Assembly: GCF_022808695.1 (NCBI RefSeq)
Contig: NZ_JAKZKW010000004.1
Location: 123,784-187,783 of the forward strand
DNA: 64,000 nucleotides
From: Fundidesulfovibrio soli
GTDB lineage: Bacteria > Desulfobacterota > Desulfovibrionia > Desulfovibrionales > Desulfovibrionaceae
Direction: 5' to 3'
Position 1 is the first letter of the stretch, and every line of letters starts with the position of its first letter. The position numbers were made by a program, and so were the translations under genes. This document shows, one piece after another, positions 1-7,849 of this stretch. Below the pieces are notes generated by a model. It worked only from the letters and a program-made list of their open reading frames with translations, did no database searches and had not been told where the DNA came from.

Positions 1-50
1 TGCGGAGCTTAATAGACCGGTCGTCTATGCGGGTCAACATCTTTCCGCTT

Positions 51-88
51 GAGAAAAGGAAACGGGCTCAGGCGTGCGCCGGAGCCCG
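51..88 (-). terminator. Intrinsic terminator of the peroxiredoxin gene
   Basis: The stem CGGGCTC/GAGCCCG (63-69 with 82-88) continues inward as GGCG/CGCC. Read on the minus strand it is followed by a T-rich stretch (TTTCCTTTTC). It lies about 30 bp past the stop codon of the peroxiredoxin gene. Confidence 0.7.
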
Positions 89-120
89 CAAGGGTTCACC
101 GAGAGGGCGTGATCGTCGCG

Positions 121-768
121 TTAGCCGTTCAGGGCCTCGTAGACCTTGCCGACCATCTTCTCAGAGGGGGTCAGGGTCTTTCCGCCCGGGGTCCATTTGG
201 CGGGGCAGGCCTCGGCCGGGTGGTCGATCAGGTAGAGGTTGGCCTCGATCTTGCGCTGGAGCTCGTCGGCGTTGCGCCCGACGTTGTAGAAGTTGACCTC
301 GGAGGAGACCAGCACCCCGTCCGGGTTGATGATGAAGGTGCCGCGCAGGGCCAGGCCCGTATCATGGTCGTAGACGCCGAAGTAGCGAGAGATCTTGCCG
401 GTGGGGTCTGCCACCATCTTGTAGCGGACGTTCTCCAGCAGGCGCTCGCTGCCCTTCCAGGCCATGTGCGTGAACTTGGTGTCCGTGGAGACGGAGAGCA
501 CCTCGACCCCGGCCTCTTTGAGCCCGGGATGCTTCACGGCCAGGTCAGCCAACTCGGTGGGGCAGACGAAGGTGAAGTCGGCCGGGTAGAAGAACAGCAC
601 GGTCCATTTCTTATCCGCCCGGAGCTTCTCCAGGCTGATCTCGCCGAAGAAGCCCTCCTCAGGGTCATACACCTCGGCGGTGAAGTCGGCCACGGGCTTG
701 CCCACATGGGCGTGTTCGCAACCGGAGTGGCTATGTTCGTGGGAGTGGGTAGTGTTTTCGCAGCTCAT
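121..768 (-). CDS. Peroxiredoxin (AhpC/Prx1-type) with a His-rich N-terminus
   Basis: This is a typical 2-Cys peroxiredoxin of 215 aa that reduces H2O2 and organic hydroperoxides in the cytoplasm. The peroxidatic Cys69 lies in FVCPTE and the resolving Cys188 in EACPAKW. The fold is complete, with a GTFIINPDG strand near residue 143. The first 21 residues form an extension with six His (8, 10, 12, 14, 19, 21) and Cys3 and Cys17, unusual for this family and reminiscent of a metal-binding tail. The start is supported by TAGGAGG 7 nt upstream. No ahpF reductase is adjacent, so the electron donor is unknown, possibly thioredoxin. A perfect palindrome just upstream suggests repressor control. Confidence 0.93.
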   Translation of the reverse strand: MSCENTTHSHEHSHSGCEHAHVGKPVADFTAEVYDPEEGFFGEISLEKLRADKKWTVLFFYPADFTFVCPTELADLAVKHPGLKEAGVEVLSVSTDTKFTHMAWKGSERLLENVRYKMVADPTGKISRYFGVYDHDTGLALRGTFIINPDGVLVSSEVNFYNVGRNADELQRKIEANLYLIDHPAEACPAKWTPGGKTLTPSEKMVGKVYEALNG

Positions 769-795
769 GGGAGCCTCCTATGATGCTGTATGTTT

Positions 796-827
796 AATAA
801 GAATTGTTCTTATTCGGTTCGATCATA
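796..827 (-). promoter_or_regulatory. Operator-like palindrome and -10 element of the peroxiredoxin gene
   Basis: AATAAGAA-TTG-TTCTTATT (796-814) is a perfect 8-3-8 inverted repeat. On the minus strand it follows a TATGAT -10-like hexamer (822-827), so the palindrome would cover the transcription start. The -35 match is poor. The A/T-rich dyad and the peroxiredoxin target fit a PerR/Fur-superfamily operator. The identity of the regulator is inferred; none is encoded in the window. Confidence 0.6.
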
Positions 828-962
828 CACATTTTCCCAGAAATTACATCCCCCGGAACCATTATTTTTCCTCAAGGATGAAATTTGTTCTGAACCGACC
901 CCTTTTAGCCCGTTTTTGTCGGCATATTTCGTGAGTGTCGGCCCTGGGCTTGCGATCCCCAT

Positions 963-998
963 GAAAAAGGCCCCTCCGGCGCGAACCGGGGGGCCTTT
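963..998 (-). terminator. Intrinsic terminator of the LysM lipoprotein gene
   Basis: AAAGGCCCC pairs with GGGGCCTTT around a CG-rich loop. Read on the minus strand the stem ends in TTTTTC. It lies about 30 bp beyond the stop codon of the lipoprotein gene. Confidence 0.75.
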
Positions 999-1029
999 GG
1001 AACCAATCAGCCAGTGATTCGACGCGAAC

Positions 1030-1839
1030 CTAACGCCAGGCCCGCTTCTTGCCTGAGTAGCTGAAGATCTCGCGCATGGACTCCTGCTTCACCTCTTCCT
1101 GGGTGGAGGCCAGGGCCGCCTGGGCGGTGTTGCCGTAGGTGCGGTGCATCTCCAACTGGTAGGTGATGTGGCCCACATAGGGGGTGTCGTCGTAATCCAC
1201 GCGCTTGACCTCGGTCTGCATGGTATCGATCAGGATCACCCCGTAGCTGGCCACGTAGCGCCCGTCCTCCTGCTTCACTTCCTTGCGGTCCTTGTGGGAC
1301 TGGGAGAGCGCGGCGGACTTCTGCAGCCACTTGGCGGCGTAGTCGTGGAACTCCACCTTGATCTTCTCGTAGGTGGCGTCGTCATCCATCTTCACGGGCT
1401 TCTTCTTGCCCTTCTCCAGGGCCGTGGCGGACTCGATGCCGTACGGATCGGACTTGGAGCCCTTGCCCTTGCCCGCCTTGGGTTCGGCCGGCTCCTTGGA
1501 GACAGGCTCCTTGCCGGCGGCCAGAGGTGTGGGCGTAGCCGGGGCGGCGGTCTTGCCGGGGATGGTCAGCACCATGCCGGGCTTCACGTCCTTGGCGCTC
1601 TTGAGGTTGTTGCCCACGAGCACGATGGAGGCGGGCACGCCGTACTTCTTGGCGATGGCGGCCACGGTGTCGCCCTTCTTGACCGTGTGGGTCAACGGCG
1701 GGGGCGGCGGTGGCGGGGGCGGCGGTGTCGGCTCGGGCTTGATCTCGACCACAGGGGCTGGCTGGGGCTTTTCGCCCATCATCGAGCAGCCGGACAACGC
1801 CAGGCAGAAAGCCAAGGCAGGGACAATTATCTTGTTCAT
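1030..1839 (-). CDS. LysM-domain lipoprotein
   Basis: 269 aa. A lipoprotein signal peptide ends in the lipobox LSGC (Cys18). It is followed by a linker with an uninterrupted run of about ten prolines, then a LysM domain (about residues 50-94: THTVKKGDTVAAIAKKYGV through KPGMVLTIP). LysM binds GlcNAc-containing glycans, so the protein is probably a lipid-anchored peptidoglycan-binding envelope protein. After a Lys/Pro-rich spacer, the last 120 residues form a separate unrecognised domain. The start has GGAGGG upstream, directly after the T tract of the preceding terminator. It lies downstream of, and in the same direction as, the vWA-OmpA gene, which also carries a peptidoglycan-binding domain. 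Confidence 0.85.
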   Translation of the reverse strand: MNKIIVPALAFCLALSGCSMMGEKPQPAPVVEIKPEPTPPPPPPPPPPLTHTVKKGDTVAAIAKKYGVPASIVLVGNNLKSAKDVKPGMVLTIPGKTAAPATPTPLAAGKEPVSKEPAEPKAGKGKGSKSDPYGIESATALEKGKKKPVKMDDDATYEKIKVEFHDYAAKWLQKSAALSQSHKDRKEVKQEDGRYVASYGVILIDTMQTEVKRVDYDDTPYVGHITYQLEMHRTYGNTAQAALASTQEEVKQESMREIFSYSGKKRAWR

Positions 1840-1851
1840 GGCGCTCCCTCC

Positions 1852-1893
1852 AAAAAAAAAGAACCAGGCGGAACCTAACGGCTCCGCCTGGTT
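1852..1893. terminator. Strong hairpin terminator between vWA-OmpA and LysM genes
   Basis: An 11-bp perfect stem AACCAGGCGGA/TCCGCCTGGTT (1862-1872 with 1883-1893) has a 10-nt loop. Read on the minus strand it ends in nine Ts (1852-1860), which run into the ribosome binding site of the LysM gene. On the plus strand it is followed by TTTT. Confidence 0.85.
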
Positions 1894-1915
1894 TTGTCAC
1901 GAGGCTAGATGGAGG

Positions 1916-2947
1916 TTAGTTCGACTTGAACTTGATCTCCACGCGGCGGTTCATCTTGCGGCCTTCGGCGGTCTTGTTGTCGTAGCGGGGGTTGGCCTTG
2001 CCGAAGCCGACGGCGGTGATGCGGCCAGCGTCCACGCCCTTCTTCACGAAGTAGGCCTTCACGGAGTTGGCGCGGCGCAGGGACAGAGCCATGTTGTACT
2101 TCTCGGAGCCCACGGAGTCGGTGTGGCCTTCGAGGATCACGGCCAGGTTGGGCTTGGACTTGATGATGGCGACGCCTTCGTCAAGAACGGGGATGAATTC
2201 CTTCTTGATGTTGTACTTGTCGAAGTCGAAGTAGATGGAGCGGAAGATCACCACTTCGTCGTCGATGAAGTCGTACAGGGCGCACTTCAGGAAGTTCTCG
2301 CGAGCGGTCTGGTTGCGCAGCACCTCTTCGCCCAGGGCGAAGCAGGAGCACTTGGACAGAGCGGCGATTTCCTTCAGGACCTGCTCGCCGTGCTTGTTGT
2401 CGGCGAAGCTGATGACGCTGAAGCAGATCTTGTCGCCGTACTTGGCCTGCATCTGCTTGGCCACGCCCACGGGATCGACGCCCAGGTTGGAGTCGCCGTC
2501 GGACAGGATGATGACGGCGGTCTTGCCGGACAGCCCACCGATGACCTTGTCGAGGTCGTTCAGGCCGACGCCCATGGGGGTCATGCGGCCATAGGCCTCA
2601 TAGTTGGTGGACAGGGGAGCGATGGCCTTGTCCATGGCGGCCTTGTCGTAAGGAGCCATGCCCGCATACTGCTTGTAGGGGGCGAAGGTGTACAGGCCGG
2701 CCTTGTAAGGCAGGGCGGGGATGAGCTTGTTCAGCTCGACCACGGTGGACTTGGCCATCATGATCTTGGAGACACCGCCGAACTGGACATAGCGCTGACC
2801 CTTGTAGGAAAACGCCATGGAGCTCGAGTGGTCCACGAACAGGATGAAGTTGTCAACCTTGGGAACCATCTTCTTGGCAGCGGCCGGAAGAGCCGTGCCG
2901 ACCAGGGCCATGATCAGCATGGCCACGATGATGCGCATTTTCTTCAT
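1916..2947 (-). CDS. Exported vWA domain-OmpA domain protein
   Basis: 343 aa from ATG at 2947 with AAGGAGG upstream; longer frames lack a ribosome binding site before the signal peptide. A Sec signal peptide (residues 1-24, ending PAAA) precedes a von Willebrand A domain with an intact MIDAS: DHSSS (39-43), a TPMG threonine and an LSDGDSN aspartate. The C-terminal third is an OmpA-like peptidoglycan-binding domain (FDFDKYNIKKEF, GHTDSVGS, LSLRRANSV, NRRVEIKF). It is probably a periplasmic or outer-membrane protein that holds peptidoglycan and binds a partner through metal-dependent adhesion. There is no beta-barrel, so it is not classical OmpA. The LysM lipoprotein gene follows. Confidence 0.88.
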   Translation of the reverse strand: MKKMRIIVAMLIMALVGTALPAAAKKMVPKVDNFILFVDHSSSMAFSYKGQRYVQFGGVSKIMMAKSTVVELNKLIPALPYKAGLYTFAPYKQYAGMAPYDKAAMDKAIAPLSTNYEAYGRMTPMGVGLNDLDKVIGGLSGKTAVIILSDGDSNLGVDPVGVAKQMQAKYGDKICFSVISFADNKHGEQVLKEIAALSKCSCFALGEEVLRNQTARENFLKCALYDFIDDEVVIFRSIYFDFDKYNIKKEFIPVLDEGVAIIKSKPNLAVILEGHTDSVGSEKYNMALSLRRANSVKAYFVKKGVDAGRITAVGFGKANPRYDNKTAEGRKMNRRVEIKFKSN

Positions 2948-3096
2948 GCCTAAGTCCTCCTTCCAAATCAAAGTGAATTGTCTCAAAAACTGAGCCACCC
3001 TCAGAGCCGTTAACACGCGCCGTCCTTCAACCCCGGGGCCCACCTGGGGGTTCCGGACGCGCCCGGACGGAAGAGGCGGCGCGTTTCCTCGCGATA

Positions 3097-3126
3097 ACCA
3101 TACAGAAAAACTCACCTGCGGGGCAA
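3097..3126 (-). promoter_or_regulatory. Candidate sigma70 promoter of the vWA-OmpA gene
   Basis: Minus-strand TTGCCC (3121-3126), an 18-bp spacer, then TATGGT (3097-3102). The match is moderate and transcription would start near 3090. Confidence 0.35.
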
Positions 3127-3295
3127 GCGGTTTTCCCTGTCGGCTCTCTTTCTAGAGCATTCATTAAAATTTGGCAAGAATTTGACTTCAATGCCCCGCG
3201 CTTTTATCAACATCCGCCTTCGAGGGCGCTCCAGCACACAAATTGAAATGTTATCCAGCGCTTGGGCCATCATGTCGTTCCTCGTGCACCGGGCT

Positions 3296-3324
3296 TTGCC
3301 TCAGAGGCCCGGCTGCGTTATCCT
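3296..3324 (+). promoter_or_regulatory. Candidate sigma70 promoter of the PreP gene
   Basis: TTGCCT (3296-3301), a 17-bp spacer and TATCCT (3319-3324) precede the PreP start by about 27 bp. Both hexamers are moderate matches at ideal spacing. Confidence 0.45.
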
Positions 3325-3351
3325 ATCCTAACTTTATAAAAGGGAGCGACA

Positions 3352-6267
3352 ATGCCCGACACATACGGTTTCACGCTGGTCACCGAACAGCGCATCGACG
3401 AATACGACATGCAGGCCAGGCTTTACCGGCATGAGCCCACCGGGGCGGAGCTGCTGTCCCTCTCCTGCGCGGACGACAACAAGGTCTTCGGCGTCACCTT
3501 CCGTACGCCCCCGGCCGACTCCACCGGGGTGCCCCACATCCTGGAGCACTCCGTACTCTGCGGCTCGCGGCGCTATCCCGTGAAGGAGCCGTTCGTCGAG
3601 CTGCTCAAGAGCTCGCTGCAGACCTTCCTCAACGCCTTCACCTACCCCGACAAGACCTGCTACCCCGTGGCCAGCGCCAACCTGGCCGACTTCTACAATC
3701 TGGTGGACGTCTACCTCGATGCGGTGTTCCACCCGCGCATCCCCGAGGAGATCTTCGGCCAGGAAGGCTGGCACCTCCACCCCGAGGCGGACGGCCTCGT
3801 GTTCAAGGGCGTCGTCTACAACGAGATGAAGGGAGTCTACTCCTCGCCCGAGAGCCTGCTGGGCGAGCTCTCCCAGCGCAGCGTCTTCCCGGACCAAGCA
3901 TACGGGGTGGACTCCGGCGGCGACCCGGCCCACATCCCGGACCTGACCTACGCCCAATTCAAGGATTTCCACAGCCGCTACTACCACCCCTCCAACGCGC
4001 GCTTCTTCTTCTATGGAGACGACGACCCGCAGCGCCGCCTGGAGATCCTGGACGAATACCTGCGCGAGTACTCCCGCATCCAGGTGGATTCCGCCATCGC
4101 GCTCCAGCCCCGTTTCAGCGAGCCGCGCCGCGTGGAGGCCACCTACGCCTGCGCCGCCCCCCGCGAGGACGCCCCCCCGCCCAAGGCCTATTTCACCATC
4201 AACTGGCTGCTGCCCGAAGTGCGCGACATGGAGCTGGGCCTGGCCCTCGACGTGCTGGAGCACACGCTCATCGGCCTGCCCGGCTCTGCCCTGCGCCGGG
4301 CGCTCATCTCCTCCGGCCTGGGCGAGGACCTCTCCGGCGGCGGCCTCGAAGGCGAGCTGCGCCAGATGGTCTTCTCCATAGGGCTCAAGGGCGTCATGCC
4401 CGAGGACATCCCCAAGGCCGAAGCCCTGGTGCTGGACACCCTGCGCTCCATCCAGGAGCAGGGCGTGGCCCCCGAGGACGTGGAGGCCGCCCTGAACACC
4501 ATCGAGTTCAGGCTGCGTGAGAACAACACCGGTTCCTTCCCGCGCGGGCTCTCGCTCATGCTGCGCTCGCTGACCACCTGGCTGCACGGCGGAGACCCCC
4601 TGGCCCCCATCCGCTTCCAGGCCCCTCTTGAATCCCTCAAGGCCCGCATCGCCTCGGGCGAGAAGGTCATCGAGAAGCTTCTTGCCGAACACCTCATCGA
4701 GAACACCCACCGCGCCCACGTGGTCCTGCTGCCCGACCCCGGCATGGCCCAGCGCCTGGTGGATGAGGAGAAGCTCCGCGTGGAGGCCGCACAGGCCGCG
4801 CTCACGCCAGAGGCACGGGCCCACGCCCTGGACCTCGCCCGGCGCATCCAGCTCTTCCAGGACACCCCGGACTCCCCCGAAGCCCTGGCCACCATCCCCA
4901 ATCTGCACCTGGCCGACCTTCCCGCCCGCAACCGGGTCATCCCGGCCGAATGGCGCGCCCCCGACCTCTTCTTCCACGACCTGCCCACCAACGGCGTGGT
5001 CTACCTGGAGCTGGCCTTCGACATGGCCGGGACGCCCCGCGAGCTGCTGCCCCTGGTCCCGCTGTTCGGGCGCGCCCTGGTGGAATGCGGCACCGACCGC
5101 GAGGACTTCGCCCAGTTCCTGAACCGGGTGGCCCGCAAGACCGGCGGCATCGGGGCATCCGTCTCCCTGACCTCGGTGCGCGGGGCCGGGCCAGGCGAGG
5201 CGTCCTCCCGCATCGTGCTGGCGGGCAAGGCCACTCCCGACCGCGCGCCCGAGTTCCTCGAGCTCATGCGCGACGCCCTGACCCGCGCCAACTTCGACAA
5301 CGAGGCCCGCTTCAAGGAGATGCTCCTGGAGGCCAAGGCCCGGGCCGAGCGCGGGCTGGTCACCTCCGGCCACGCCTACGCCGCGCGGCGGCTGCGTTCC
5401 CGCTTCGGCAGGGCCTCCCTGGCGGACGAACTGCTCTCCGGCCTCACCGGCATCGAGAGCCTGCGCGCATGGGCCGCCGACTTCGACGCCAGCTGGCCAA
5501 AACTGCGCGAGGGCCTGCACGAACTCCGCCGCCTCGTGCTCCGCTCCTCCGGGCTCCAGGCCAACGTCACCCTGGACGCCAGCCACTTCGGCGGGTTCGA
5601 GCCCGGGCTGCGCGCCATGATCGACACCCTGCCCCAGGGTGCTCCCACCGCCCCCGCAACGTGGGACGCCCCCGCCCTTCCCGCACGCGAAGGCCTTGCC
5701 GCCCCCGTGCAGGTGAACTACGTGGCCCAGGCCCGAAACCTGGCCGAGATCGGCTACGCGCCCCATGGCTCCATGCTGGTGGCCTGCCGCTACCTGCGCA
5801 ACGCCTACCTCTGGGAGCGCGTGCGCGTGCGCGGCGGTGCCTACGGCGCGTTCTGCACCTTCGACCGCCACGCCAACCTGCTGACCATGCTCTCCTACCG
5901 GGACCCCAACATCGCCAAGACCCTTGAGGCCTTCGCCGAGGCCGGGGACTTCCTGGGCGGACTGGACGTCCCCGCCGAGGAGCTTGAACGCGCCGTGATC
6001 GGCACCGTGGGAGACCTGGACGCCTACATGCTGCCCGACGCCCAGGGCCACGTGGCCCTGGTGCGCCACTGGAGCCGCGACACCGAGGAGGCCCGCCAGG
6101 CCCTGCGCGAGGAGGTGATGGGCACCACCCTGGAGCAGCTGCGCCAGGCCGGCAAGGCCATCGCCGCCGGCATCGCCGGTGCGCCCGTGGTGGTGCTGGG
6201 CTCCAAGGAGAACCTGGAGCAGGCCCGCCAGGCCATGCCGGATATGGAGATCACCGCCGCGCTCTAG
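3352..6267 (+). CDS. PreP/Cym1-type M16C metallopeptidase
   Basis: 971 aa, the usual size for the presequence-protease branch of the M16 family (two homologous halves joined by a linker). The inverted zinc motif HILEH gives His62, Glu65 and His66, and the downstream YNEMKGVY supplies the third zinc ligand. In organelles this family degrades free targeting peptides; bacterial members are thought to clear short unstructured peptides. No signal peptide is visible, so it should be cytoplasmic. The start is fixed by AGGGAG six bases upstream. It is a single-gene unit with its own promoter and terminator. Confidence 0.93.
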   Translation: MPDTYGFTLVTEQRIDEYDMQARLYRHEPTGAELLSLSCADDNKVFGVTFRTPPADSTGVPHILEHSVLCGSRRYPVKEPFVELLKSSLQTFLNAFTYPDKTCYPVASANLADFYNLVDVYLDAVFHPRIPEEIFGQEGWHLHPEADGLVFKGVVYNEMKGVYSSPESLLGELSQRSVFPDQAYGVDSGGDPAHIPDLTYAQFKDFHSRYYHPSNARFFFYGDDDPQRRLEILDEYLREYSRIQVDSAIALQPRFSEPRRVEATYACAAPREDAPPPKAYFTINWLLPEVRDMELGLALDVLEHTLIGLPGSALRRALISSGLGEDLSGGGLEGELRQMVFSIGLKGVMPEDIPKAEALVLDTLRSIQEQGVAPEDVEAALNTIEFRLRENNTGSFPRGLSLMLRSLTTWLHGGDPLAPIRFQAPLESLKARIASGEKVIEKLLAEHLIENTHRAHVVLLPDPGMAQRLVDEEKLRVEAAQAALTPEARAHALDLARRIQLFQDTPDSPEALATIPNLHLADLPARNRVIPAEWRAPDLFFHDLPTNGVVYLELAFDMAGTPRELLPLVPLFGRALVECGTDREDFAQFLNRVARKTGGIGASVSLTSVRGAGPGEASSRIVLAGKATPDRAPEFLELMRDALTRANFDNEARFKEMLLEAKARAERGLVTSGHAYAARRLRSRFGRASLADELLSGLTGIESLRAWAADFDASWPKLREGLHELRRLVLRSSGLQANVTLDASHFGGFEPGLRAMIDTLPQGAPTAPATWDAPALPAREGLAAPVQVNYVAQARNLAEIGYAPHGSMLVACRYLRNAYLWERVRVRGGAYGAFCTFDRHANLLTMLSYRDPNIAKTLEAFAEAGDFLGGLDVPAEELERAVIGTVGDLDAYMLPDAQGHVALVRHWSRDTEEARQALREEVMGTTLEQLRQAGKAIAAGIAGAPVVVLGSKENLEQARQAMPDMEITAAL

Positions 6268-6299
6268 AAGGCGCGCCGGAAGATGACGATTAAACATAG

Positions 6300-6332
6300 G
6301 CCCGTCCGGCGATCTGCCGGACGGGCTTTTTT
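6300..6332 (+). terminator. Intrinsic terminator of the PreP gene
   Basis: An 11-bp stem GCCCGTCCGGC/GCCGGACGGGC with loop GATCT is followed directly by six Ts. Confidence 0.9.
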
Positions 6333-6356
6333 GCTGCGATCCTCGCTCCTCCCCAA

Positions 6357-6388
6357 ACAAAAACCGCCCGGGCCGAAACCCGGGCGGT
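6357..6388 (-). terminator. Intrinsic terminator of the diguanylate cyclase gene
   Basis: CCGCCCGGG pairs with CCCGGGCGG; on the minus strand the stem ends in TTTTTG. It closes the convergent gene pair together with the plus-strand terminator just before it. Confidence 0.8.
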
Positions 6389-6415
6389 CGCGCAACACCA
6401 CTCAAACGCAAAAAA

Positions 6416-7714
6416 TCAGGCCTGGGGGCTCGCTTCGCCGCCCACGCAGACGGTGTTCTTCCCTGAATACTTGGCGTCGTAGAGGGCCATGTCCACTCGG
6501 CGTATGAGCTCCTGGCTGGTTTCGCCGGGGCAATGCTGGGCCACGCCCATGCTCACGGTCAGCTTGCGGCCGATGCCGAAGTCGTGCGCGGCCACGGCCT
6601 GGCTGAGCTTGCGTGAGCAGGTGAGCGCGCCCTCCAGCTCGGTCTGGGGCATGACGATCATGAACTCTTCCCCGCCGTAACGGCAGAGCACGTCCGTGAC
6701 GCGCACCCAGGAACCCACCTTGCGGGCCAGCTCCACCAGCACCCTGTCACCTGCCTGGTGGCCGTAGGTGTCGTTGACGCTCTTGAAGTCGTCGATGTCG
6801 AGCATCGCCAGGCACAGGTCGCCGCCGTAGCGGAACACCCGATCGGTCTCCCTGGCCAGCTCGGCCTCGAAAGCTTGGCGGTTGCCCACGCCTGTGAGGA
6901 AATCCCGACCGGCCAGATGGAAGAAGCGCTCCCGCTCGGACTCTATGCGCGAGATGTCCGTAAAGGTAAGCAGATGGCGGTCCGCGGTGTCCATCCTCAC
7001 CGAGTCCAGGCGCAGCAGCAGGCGCTTGGGCAGGGTCTTGTCCTCCTGGCCGTTGGCCGCCAGCACGAACTCGCGCCCCGGATGGCGCTTGAGCCAGCAA
7101 TCGAAGCTCTGGGGCAGCGAGGTCAGCCCCGCGCCGTGGCGCAGCACCTGGGTGAAGTTGGAGCGCATGTAGAAGCCCACGTCCTCCCCTTCGGAGCAGG
7201 GCCGGGGCAGAATCCGCTGCGGGTCGTTGAAATAGAGCACGTTGGCGCCGTCGGTGAGCAGGTGGCAGTTGGGCACATTGGCCAGCAAGCCCTCGGAGAG
7301 GGCCCTGCGGTAGGCGTCATGCCTGCGCTTGCCGATGTCGAGCGAGGCCCGGCCGAGAGCCTGATGGATTTGTTCCAGGCGGTAGGGCTTCTTGACGAAG
7401 AGGTTGACGCCGAGTTCGATGGCGTCCAGGTAGCATTCCTCCGCGCCGAAGCCGGAGGCGACGATGATGAACGGGTCGCGGCCTTCGCCGCGCAGGGCGC
7501 GGATCATGTCCAGGCCGCTCATGCGGGGCATCCGCACGTCGGTGATGACCACGTCGGGGTTGTGCGCCCGGAAGGCCTCCAGCCCAGCCTCGCCGCAGTC
7601 GGCCTGGATGACCCGGCTGCAACAATGTTCAAGGGCCATGCAAAGCCCCGTCCTGCAGGAGGACTCGTCTTCAACGACAAGGACGCTCAGCTGGATTGGC
7701 GGCTGCTGGCTCAT
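6416..7714 (-). CDS. Response-regulator diguanylate cyclase (REC-linker-GGDEF)
   Basis: 432 aa, cytoplasmic. The N-terminal receiver domain has phospho-acceptor Asp59 (VVITDVRMP) and the conserved Lys in FVKKPY. A central region (about 140-255) ends in FTDISRIESERE, resembling the exit helix of a PAS-like module. The C-terminal GGDEF domain carries GGEEF (347-351) and an upstream RVTD that fits the inhibitory RxxD site, so it should make c-di-GMP from two GTP and be feedback-inhibited. No partner histidine kinase is adjacent. A near-consensus promoter lies about 70-95 bp upstream. Confidence 0.92.
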   Translation of the reverse strand: MSQQPPIQLSVLVVEDESSCRTGLCMALEHCCSRVIQADCGEAGLEAFRAHNPDVVITDVRMPRMSGLDMIRALRGEGRDPFIIVASGFGAEECYLDAIELGVNLFVKKPYRLEQIHQALGRASLDIGKRRHDAYRRALSEGLLANVPNCHLLTDGANVLYFNDPQRILPRPCSEGEDVGFYMRSNFTQVLRHGAGLTSLPQSFDCWLKRHPGREFVLAANGQEDKTLPKRLLLRLDSVRMDTADRHLLTFTDISRIESERERFFHLAGRDFLTGVGNRQAFEAELARETDRVFRYGGDLCLAMLDIDDFKSVNDTYGHQAGDRVLVELARKVGSWVRVTDVLCRYGGEEFMIVMPQTELEGALTCSRKLSQAVAAHDFGIGRKLTVSMGVAQHCPGETSQELIRRVDMALYDAKYSGKNTVCVGGEASPQA

Positions 7715-7783
7715 CGCACCCGATTGCTCCGCGCCTCATGCGACGGGACAACCCCGCCGCGACCGGCCGCAAGATGCAGCGAC

Positions 7784-7811
7784 ATAATATAGAGGACGCA
7801 AGCCCTGTCAA
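7784..7811 (-). promoter_or_regulatory. Near-consensus sigma70 promoter of the diguanylate cyclase gene
   Basis: On the minus strand TTGACA (7806-7811), a 16-bp spacer and TATTAT (7784-7789). The -35 is perfect and the -10 differs at one base. The predicted leader is about 60 nt. Confidence 0.75.
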
Positions 7812-7849
7812 CAGGACTCGGGGACGCAACAGGAGGATTTGGGAGGGAA

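Larger units (their letters stand above)
2948..3351. other. Divergent promoter region between vWA-OmpA and PreP genes
   Basis: About 400 bp without a convincing gene. It holds candidate promoters for both flanking genes and several short GC-rich dyads around 3030-3075. A short frame from 3243 lacks a ribosome binding site and runs into the PreP gene. The vWA-OmpA mRNA would have a leader of roughly 140 nt if the proposed promoter is right. Confidence 0.5.

Noticed and set aside
3334..6411. A 1025-codon frame antisense to the PreP gene.
   Set aside because: Same shadow effect. The sense strand encodes an intact M16 protease.
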